NCBI GenBank assembly: GCA_016791285.1
Contig: JAEUMX010000356.1
Location: 1 to 5,043, forward strand
From: Burkholderiales bacterium
GTDB lineage: Bacteria > Pseudomonadota > Gammaproteobacteria > Burkholderiales > JAEUMW01
Reading direction: 5' to 3'
DNA length: 5,043 nucleotides
Shown one piece after another: positions 1-5,043 of this stretch. The notes under the pieces were generated by a model, which saw nothing but the letters and a program-made list of their open reading frames with translations, searched no databases and was not told the DNA's origin. How positions within the stretch are numbered: position 1 is the stretch's first letter; each line of letters opens with the position of its first letter. The translations under genes and the position numbers were made by a program.

Positions 1-705
1 CTGCGGGCATGGTGCTCGCCGATCGAGGATCAGGGGACGATCGGTTCGTGCACCGCCCACGCCGGGGTCGGGATGATCGAGTACTACCAGCGCCGCGCCT
101 TCGGCAAGCACGTCGACGCCTCGCGCCTCTTCCTCTACAAGGTCACGCGCAACCTGATCGGCTGGACGGGCGACACCGGAGCCTATCTTCGCGACACCAT
201 GAAGGCGCTGGTGATGTGCGGCGTGCCGCCCGAGCGATACTGCCCCTACGACATCGCAAAGTACGACGACGAGCCGGGCGCATTCCTTTACGCGCTCGGC
301 GACGACTACGAGGCGGTGGAGTATTACCGCCTCGACCCGCCCGGCAAGACGCGCGCCGCGCGGCTGGAGGCGATCAAGACGAACCTCGCGGCGGGGCTGC
401 CGTCGATGTTCGGCTTCACGGTCTACAGCTCGATGCCGGCGACCGGCGACGGCAAGGGAGAGATTCCGTACCCGACCTCCGGCGACACGGTGCAGGGCGG
501 GCATGCGGTGCTGGCGGTGGGTTACGACGATGCGAAGAAGATCGGCGCATCCAAAGGCGCACTGCTCATCCGCAACTCGTGGGGCACCGCATGGGGCGAT
601 GCGGGTTATGGCTGGCTGCCGTACGCCTATGTCCTGAAGGGGCTCGCGAACGACTTCTGGTCGCTGGTGCAGGCGGACTTTGTCGACACGGATCTGTTCA
701 AGTGA
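1..705 (+). CDS. C1 family (papain-like) cysteine peptidase, 5' end missing
   Basis: The reading frame is open from base 1 to the TGA at 703-705 and gives 234 residues, so the true start lies left of the window. The first Met in the frame (base 88, in GVGMIEYY) falls after the catalytic Cys and cannot be the start. All papain-family landmarks are visible in order: the oxyanion Gln and catalytic Cys in EDQGTIGSC (Gln11, Cys17 of the visible part), the catalytic His in GGHAVLAVGYDD (His168), and the Asn in RNSWGTAWGDAGYGWLPY (Asn192). The enzyme should therefore be an active thiol endopeptidase hydrolysing peptide bonds. Bacterial members of this class usually carry roughly 50-80 more residues upstream, which here would hold any propeptide or signal; location in the cell cannot be judged. 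The gene converges on the minus-strand genes and overlaps the end of the small ORF at 698-850 by 8 bases. The family call is secure; the substrate is unknown. Confidence 0.95.
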   Translation: MRAWCSPIEDQGTIGSCTAHAGVGMIEYYQRRAFGKHVDASRLFLYKVTRNLIGWTGDTGAYLRDTMKALVMCGVPPERYCPYDIAKYDDEPGAFLYALGDDYEAVEYYRLDPPGKTRAARLEAIKTNLAAGLPSMFGFTVYSSMPATGDGKGEIPYPTSGDTVQGGHAVLAVGYDDAKKIGASKGALLIRNSWGTAWGDAGYGWLPYAYVLKGLANDFWSLVQADFVDTDLFK

Positions 706-850
706 TGGGCGCCGGCGCGGGGTCCGGGACGCGGGGCTGGTCTCGCTGAGGGAGCATACTGCCCGGCCCCAGCATCTTCCGGCCGCCGCGGTAGGTGTAC
801 ACCGCCGGCGTGGCCGACTTGCGGGGCTGCGGTGCTCGCTTGGTAGCCAT
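698..850 (-). CDS. Small basic, proline-rich protein, 50 aa (hypothetical)
   Basis: An ATG at 850-848 is preceded by a textbook Shine-Dalgarno GGAGGAG with 6 bases between them, and the frame runs to a TGA at 700-698. The 50-residue product is strongly basic (nine Lys/Arg against two Asp) and has ten prolines, mostly in the tail (residues 34-48). Codons favour G/C in the third position, like the neighbouring genes. Residues 17-26 read VYTYRGGRKM. From memory, a similar YxYRGGxK segment occurs near the N-terminus of some bacterial subtilisin-like (S8) peptidases, so this could be a remnant of, or a short relative of, such an N-terminal segment; that is inference. It has no membrane segment or signal peptide. 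It may be the last gene of the minus-strand unit, 93 bases after the glycosyltransferase stop. Function is unknown. The ribosome binding site and codon use support it being real; its shortness and lack of a confirmed family argue for caution. Confidence 0.55.
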   Translation of the reverse strand: MATKRAPQPRKSATPAVYTYRGGRKMLGPGSMLPQRDQPRVPDPAPAPIT

Positions 851-943
851 CTTGGCTCCTCCTCGATAGCAGATCAAGAAAACTCGTGCCGATGCGAGCC
901 ACGTGCAACGCCGCGCGCCTGCGGCTGCCAGCCCGTCAGCCCC
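851..943. other. Intergenic gap between glycosyltransferase and small ORF
   Basis: These 93 bases form the only sizeable non-coding stretch. Read on the minus strand it holds a short GC stem (GCCGC, 6-base loop, GCGGC; plus positions 910-925), a more A/T-rich patch, and the Shine-Dalgarno site of the small ORF. The stem has no following T-run, so it is not a convincing intrinsic terminator. No promoter with both boxes is clear. Read-through from the glycosyltransferase gene into the small ORF is therefore possible. Confidence 0.5.
857..863 (-). promoter_or_regulatory. Strong ribosome binding site of the small ORF
   Basis: On the minus strand the sequence GGAGGAG lies 6 bases before the ATG at 850-848. 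It is a near-complete anti-Shine-Dalgarno match and much stronger than the site before the upstream glycosyltransferase gene. It is the main reason to treat the 50-codon frame as a gene and it fixes its start. Confidence 0.6.
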
Positions 944-3559
944 TCAGGCAGGGAGCAATGCGTCTTCCCTTCGTGCAAGCGCACCGGCGGCCTGAAGGTT
1001 GGCGTCGATCCACGACTCCAACCGCATTCCATCGACCTTCGCGCGGATCGCGTGACGGCGCTCGAACCACTGCGCTCGCGTGCCCGCCAACTCGCGGATC
1101 GCCTCCCGCAGCGACGGCACATCGTCCACGAGAACCCCGGTCACACCGTGGTCGATCAGCCGCGGCGCCCAGCCGACCGGCGTGGAGACGACCGGGATCC
1201 CGCAGGCCATGGCTTCGAATAGGGGCAGCGGTCCCGCCTCCGTGGATGAGGTGATGACCACACAATCGAACCCGGCGTACAGCTCGGGGTAGCGCTGCAC
1301 CGGAAACTCCCGGTGCCGCACGTAGCGGTACGCGATGCGCGCCGCTTTCATGCGCGCGGCCGCAGCCTCCAGACGGTCGCCCAGCAGCACAACCTGCAGA
1401 TCGAGCGGCAGCCCGGCCAGCGCATCGACCAGCCAGTCGACGCGCTTGACTTCGACCCCATAGTGGACAGCAGGGCGTCCGACCCATGCGACGGTCAGCT
1501 TCGGCGGCAGCGACTGGCGGACTTCGAACCCAGCCTGCCACCCCAGCGGTCGCTCGATGACGATGCGCGCGTGCAAGTCGATCCCGCTCGACTCCAGGAT
1601 CCTGCGCTGGTCCGGATGCGACAGCGCCACGGCGGCGCAGCGGCCCACCGCATGCCGCTCCCCGCCTGGTTCGTACAGTCCGTGGTCGAACATGTCGTGG
1701 ATCTGCACCAGCGTGCGGGCGGGATCGCGCGTGGCTGCCGCCTCCTTCGTGCGCAGGAAGATCCATGCGTCCGCGTTGGGCATGGGGCGCTCACTCGTGA
1801 CGACGCGGACATCGCGCGGAGCATGCCGTGCGAACAGGGCCTTCAGGTCCTCGAAGACCCAACCCCGGTTGACCGCCGCCACGTTCACGGTTGCAAGCGA
1901 GAGGGTGGCGGCAACGCTCGGGACTCGCGCGGGAGCTGGTCGCGGGCGTGCGGATTCGAGCAGTTCAGCCACGCGCTCCGGGTTCGCCGCATCCTCCAGC
2001 GTCCACTGCCCCCGCTTCAGATACCACGCGTAGGCATGCCGGCCGGCGGCGATCGCCGGATCGTTGCGGCTCGCCGCAAACGCCTCCCAGTCCTCCGGGA
2101 ACTTCGTGCGGAACGGCACCGCGCCCGCCGACGGCCAGATGTTGCGGCCGAGCACGACAGCCGGCACGTCCCACAGCAGGCCGTCGTGGGCCACGTTGCT
2201 GTTGATCGTCACGATTGCGCGGCAGCGTTCGCTCTTGAGCATCTGATAGACGTTGCCGCGCGGGTGCGGCCAGATGGCGTTCTGCCTGCGCCGCAGCCGC
2301 AGCCGCAGTTGAGCGTTGCCCCGGCGCACGTCGGCAGGATGCTGCTTGAAGATAATCGGCCACGGCGGATCGGCCCGCTCGACCGTGTCGACCAGCGCCT
2401 GCATCGAGCGCAGAGCAGCCGGTGCGTGGCGCACGATATTGGTGTCCCACTCCATCTGCAGCGGCACGAGCAGGAACGCATCGGGCAAGCCGGCAGCCTC
2501 CTCCCGCGTCGTCTGCATGTACTCGAAGCCTGCGGGAGGCCGGGAACGGACCTGTTCGAGATGCGCAGCAAGCTGCTGCATCTCGACCTCATCCAGCGGC
2601 TTGCCGTTCCACATGAAGGGTGCCAAGTGCGAGTCCGCGTTGATCCCCCCGGCACTGACCTGATATGCCCATCTCGGCAGCCACCCGTGCTCGCAGTACA
2701 GGGTCGGACCGCGCGAACGGTGAGTGCGACCGTTCCACACGATCGACAGCACCTTCGGATCGTGGGCGACGACGCACGGATCGCGCACCACGGTATGCCC
2801 AAGCCGGGCGGCACTGGCTGCGAGGGCTTCGAGAAAGGCGCCGACTAGCGGGCCAGCGCGGCGTTCGATCGCTACTTTCATGGAGTTGATCCTGCTGAGG
2901 GGCGCCCGCGCAGCAGTTGCGATGGCGACTGCCGGCTGCGGCGCGAGCCGGGTGAAACCCCCGTCGGCTTCGATGCTCATTCGCGGGAGTGAGGTAAGGC
3001 GGCTGCGCGTGCTGAGGTTGACGAGCTCGACGCCTCGTTCGCGCAGCGCCGCGGCGAGACGGCCGTATTGCGCATCGATCTCCTGCAGCCGGCCCGCTAG
3101 CGGATGGCGGCCGGTGCGCGCGAAGAAATGGTGATCGGTGAAGTCGACGCCGATGAGGCCGATGCGGCGGGCGCCCATGTAGGCCGCGAGGCACACGGCC
3201 ACGTATGGCGAGTTCTGCGTGTACGGCAGCGCGTCGCCGTCGCCGATCTCGGTGCCGCCATACTTGCCGAGCGTGAACTTCACGACCGGCGGGTCGACGC
3301 GGCCGAGGTCGAGTTGGGTGAAAAGGTGCTGCGCGCGCGACTGCTCGACGAAACGAAAACGATCGGCCTTGAACTGACTGCGCGGATTGACGACCACGAG
3401 GTAGGTCGGGTCGAAGAGGCGGCCGATGTCGTTGACGCCGATGGTGATGAATGGGGTCGGGTCTTGTAATTCGTTCAGCGATTCGCCGCAGCCGCAGACG
3501 AGTACCGCCTGGCCCTCGAGCGCTCCGGCAAACCTGCGGATATCATTCGTAGGCGCCAT
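944..3559 (-). CDS. Three-module glycosyltransferase: MptE/DUF115-like + KpsC/S-like + GT4-like
   Basis: This predicted cytoplasmic protein of 871 residues appears to be a fusion of three modules. Residues ~15-200 resemble MptE/DUF115-type domains, with a nucleotide-binding-like start VLVCGCGESL (19-28), ITIGVNDIGRLF (38-49) and IGLIGVDFTDHHFF (133-146). Residues ~227-535 resemble capsule-synthesis (KpsC/KpsS-type) transferases: YCEHGWLP (287-294), LLVPLQMEWDTNI (363-375), FKQHP (404-408) and INSNVAHDGLLWDVPAVVLGR (452-472). After a Pro/Ala-rich linker (~537-548), residues ~553-850 form a GT-B fold glycosyltransferase of the GT4 kind, with VAWVGRP (690-696) and an EX7E motif (Glu774 and Glu782 in TEAGPLPLFEAMACGIPVV). 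The start at 3559 is chosen because it lies 4 bases after the upstream stop. An in-frame ATG at 3637 would add 26 residues unlike any domain and overlap the toxin gene by 74 bases. It likely builds a surface glycan or glycosylates a protein; donor and acceptor sugars are not predictable. The GT4 call is firm, the other two good but from motif memory. Confidence 0.88.
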   Translation of the reverse strand: MAPTNDIRRFAGALEGQAVLVCGCGESLNELQDPTPFITIGVNDIGRLFDPTYLVVVNPRSQFKADRFRFVEQSRAQHLFTQLDLGRVDPPVVKFTLGKYGGTEIGDGDALPYTQNSPYVAVCLAAYMGARRIGLIGVDFTDHHFFARTGRHPLAGRLQEIDAQYGRLAAALRERGVELVNLSTRSRLTSLPRMSIEADGGFTRLAPQPAVAIATAARAPLSRINSMKVAIERRAGPLVGAFLEALAASAARLGHTVVRDPCVVAHDPKVLSIVWNGRTHRSRGPTLYCEHGWLPRWAYQVSAGGINADSHLAPFMWNGKPLDEVEMQQLAAHLEQVRSRPPAGFEYMQTTREEAAGLPDAFLLVPLQMEWDTNIVRHAPAALRSMQALVDTVERADPPWPIIFKQHPADVRRGNAQLRLRLRRRQNAIWPHPRGNVYQMLKSERCRAIVTINSNVAHDGLLWDVPAVVLGRNIWPSAGAVPFRTKFPEDWEAFAASRNDPAIAAGRHAYAWYLKRGQWTLEDAANPERVAELLESARPRPAPARVPSVAATLSLATVNVAAVNRGWVFEDLKALFARHAPRDVRVVTSERPMPNADAWIFLRTKEAAATRDPARTLVQIHDMFDHGLYEPGGERHAVGRCAAVALSHPDQRRILESSGIDLHARIVIERPLGWQAGFEVRQSLPPKLTVAWVGRPAVHYGVEVKRVDWLVDALAGLPLDLQVVLLGDRLEAAAARMKAARIAYRYVRHREFPVQRYPELYAGFDCVVITSSTEAGPLPLFEAMACGIPVVSTPVGWAPRLIDHGVTGVLVDDVPSLREAIRELAGTRAQWFERRHAIRAKVDGMRLESWIDANLQAAGALARREDALLPA

Positions 3560-3563
3560 CGGC

Positions 3564-5043
3564 CTACATATGATTGTCGAATGGTGAAGAAGCGGGAAGG
3601 ACGGCCCCTTCCGGTGCCTGTTCGATGCGTACGTCAACAGTGAAGCGTCGCGGTGTGAAGTGCATCAATAGGTGGTTCTTGATCCGCTCGGCATGGGTGG
3701 TGACGAGCACGGGGTCAGCGGTCGGCAGCGCCGCCCGCAGCCTCGTGGCATCGATCACGACATTGCTCCGGGCGAGCGCGAACAACGCTGGCCCGGCGGT
3801 GGCCGCTTGTGCGGCACCGACGAGCCCGCCTATCTCAGTGCCCAGCTCGGCGGCCGAACCCGTATGCACGCACCGAATGCTATAGACGACAATCCAGGGC
3901 GGGAACAGATCCTGATGCAGCGCGCCGCGCAATGCGGTTTCGAACGTGGCGATGCCGCCGCGCGCCGTGTTTGTTCTCGGCGACATTGGCGCGTAGTTGC
4001 CCACGTTCGAATTCGAGCCGCCCAGCGAGGCGGCGAGCAAGTGCCCCTTCTGATAGCCGGCAATCGTGGTGCCCGGAACGTTGACGCCGGTGCTACTCGT
4101 GCCGCGCATGTGGGCGCGGCTGCGAAAACTCAGCGTGACCGACATGCCCTGCGCTCGCCCATAGCCGTCGACGGCCTGATAGGTCGGTTGGTGAGGAGGC
4201 GGGTCGCGGTAGTTGCTGATGCCCTCGATGCGCGTGATGTCGAAGCGCCTGCAAATGTCCCGCAGTCGCGTCGCTAGCTGGCTGATCGCGTCGTTCATCG
4301 CCCGGCTGCGGGTTCGCTCGGTCCGACGGCGGTTCGCCGCTACGATCAGACTTTCTCCATCGCGAGCCATTGCGTTCAGTTCAGCTTCCAGGTTGCCAGC
4401 CGGGTGGCCGCGCCGCAACGGGATCCACTCGCTGCGGATGCGCTGCACGCGATCGGAGAAGTCCGCCACGAGCTCACTCGACATACGCAGCGCCAAGCGC
4501 CCGCCAACGACTTGCGTGCGCAGCGTGTGCTGCTCGCGGCCGATTGCAAAAGGCACCGTCGCGGCATCCTCGGGTGAGGCACCCGATGTCGTATCGCGCG
4601 CCCCCCCGGCGAGAAGGCGCCCGAGTCGCCGTCCTTGCGCCACGATCCACGCCACCACCCGGTCCAGCGCCCGATCGATTGGCTGCCGCACGCGGTTGAT
4701 GATGTTGATCACCGCGTCGCTGACGCGCCCGAGCCCGGCGATGCGCGCGAGGAAGCTGATCACCAGCGTGAGCAGCCCCGCCATCGTCTGCTCGACGCGG
4801 TTGGCGGCCGCCGTGATCACGCCGGCGGCGATCGCTGCGAGCGAGTCGATCACCGCCGCCGCCACCTGCGCGATCTGGCGCAGACGCTCGACGAAGAACA
4901 TCACCGTGTTGTAGATCGCGATGATGGCCTGGATGAACGCGCCCACCGGGTTCAGCATGCTCACCAGCCGCGTGATCGCGGCGGTGACGATGCGGTCGCG
5001 CACGAAGGTCATCACCTGCTCGATCACCATGTCGCGCAGGTTC
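3564..5043 (-). CDS. eCIS-associated (DUF4157-type) toxin, C-terminal part with His-Me-finger nuclease domain; 5' end missing
   Basis: The frame is open to the right edge (residues NLRD precede the first visible Met at 5030), so the N-terminus lies outside; 492 residues are visible. Numbering from that Met, residues 1-140 are a run of hydrophobic and amphipathic helices, with LNPVGAFIQAIIAIYNTVMF (26-45) and later NRVRQPIDRALDRVVAWIV. As I recall, this block is conserved in large proteins whose N-terminus carries the eCIS core (DUF4157) domain and which act as cargo of extracellular contractile injection systems. A Gly-rich linker and a charged helical stretch (~180-265) lead to the C-terminal domain, where GYQKGHLLAASLGG (325-338), NYAP (345-348), Asn354 and Glu364 match the DNA/RNA non-specific endonuclease (NS_2-like, His-Me finger) pattern, with His330 as likely general base. 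It probably degrades nucleic acid in a target cell. The next gene starts 4 bases after the TAG. No adjacent immunity gene is recognisable. Nuclease call good; injection-system link is inferred because the N-terminal domain is not in view. Confidence 0.85.
   Translation of the reverse strand, partial: NLRDMVIEQVMTFVRDRIVTAAITRLVSMLNPVGAFIQAIIAIYNTVMFFVERLRQIAQVAAAVIDSLAAIAAGVITAAANRVEQTMAGLLTLVISFLARIAGLGRVSDAVINIINRVRQPIDRALDRVVAWIVAQGRRLGRLLAGGARDTTSGASPEDAATVPFAIGREQHTLRTQVVGGRLALRMSSELVADFSDRVQRIRSEWIPLRRGHPAGNLEAELNAMARDGESLIVAANRRRTERTRSRAMNDAISQLATRLRDICRRFDITRIEGISNYRDPPPHQPTYQAVDGYGRAQGMSVTLSFRSRAHMRGTSSTGVNVPGTTIAGYQKGHLLAASLGGSNSNVGNYAPMSPRTNTARGGIATFETALRGALHQDLFPPWIVVYSIRCVHTGSAAELGTEIGGLVGAAQAATAGPALFALARSNVVIDATRLRAALPTADPVLVTTHAERIKNHLLMHFTPRRFTVDVRIEQAPEGAVLPASSPFDNHM

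Noticed and set aside
709..718. Perfect 10-base palindrome GCGCCGGCGC
   Set aside because: It lies inside the Ala/Pro codons of the small ORF and is expected at this GC content. There is no second copy or flanking signal to suggest an operator.
851..890. Promoter for the small ORF with TGCTATCGA as an extended -10
   Set aside because: The putative -10 abuts the Shine-Dalgarno site, so transcription would start inside it, and no good -35 lies at 16-18 bases.
627..908. Minus-strand 93-codon frame across the peptidase end and the gap
   Set aside because: It overlaps the well-supported peptidase 3' end and uses a different frame from the small ORF that has the strong ribosome binding site. No motif is seen.
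910..925. GC hairpin after the glycosyltransferase as an intrinsic terminator
   Set aside because: The stem is only 5 base pairs with a 6-base loop and no T-run follows on the minus strand. Such stems are frequent by chance in this GC-rich DNA.
1313..2848. Long plus-strand open frame (511 codons) opposite the glycosyltransferase
   Set aside because: It is wholly antisense to a gene with clear GT4 and capsule-transferase motifs. Its translation is rich in Arg, His, Asp, Gln and Pro, has no recognisable motif, and is the expected mirror of a GC-rich coding strand.
3104..3469. Plus-strand open frame opposite the first glycosyltransferase module
   Set aside because: The composition (Asp, Glu, Val, Ala rich) is an antisense shadow. 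The minus strand carries conserved motifs such as IGLIGVDF in the same DNA.
3560..3637. Upstream ATG at 3637 as the start of the glycosyltransferase
   Set aside because: It would overlap the toxin gene by 74 bases and add 26 residues with no domain content. The ATG at 3559, 4 bases after the toxin stop, fits a coupled operon better.

Overview
The window is a gene-dense, GC-rich stretch of bacterial DNA with almost no intergenic space. High G/C at third codon positions and the gene families present fit a Gram-negative, proteobacteria-like genome with accessory functions (a contractile-injection-type effector and surface glycan enzymes). The species cannot be read from this sequence. No rRNA, tRNA, CRISPR array, insertion sequence or phage integration signature is visible.

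Layout. On the plus strand, positions 1-705 hold the C-terminal 234 codons of a papain-like (family C1) cysteine peptidase whose start lies left of the window. Everything else runs on the minus strand and reads right to left. From the right edge to 3564 is the C-terminal part of a protein that resembles the DUF4157 (eCIS core) class of injection-system-associated toxins: a conserved helical region followed by a His-Me-finger (DNA/RNA non-specific) nuclease domain. Four bases after its stop begins an 871-residue protein (3559-944). It appears to fuse three glycan-related modules: an MptE/DUF115-like domain, a KpsC/KpsS-like capsule-type transferase domain, and a GT4-type glycosyltransferase domain with a clear EX7E motif. 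After a 93-base gap comes a possible 50-codon gene (850-698) with an excellent Shine-Dalgarno sequence. Its 3' end overlaps the 3' end of the peptidase gene tail-to-tail by 8 bases.

How the parts relate. The toxin-like gene and the three-module glycosyltransferase are tightly spaced and probably co-transcribed and translationally coupled. The small gene may be a distal member of the same unit. The peptidase converges on it from the other side. A peptidase, a nuclease toxin with an injection-system-type N-terminal region, and a polysaccharide-type transferase suggest an effector or surface-modification island. This functional link is inferred from proximity only. No structural injection-system genes (sheath, tube, baseplate, ATPase) are inside the window, and no immunity gene is recognisable next to the nuclease.
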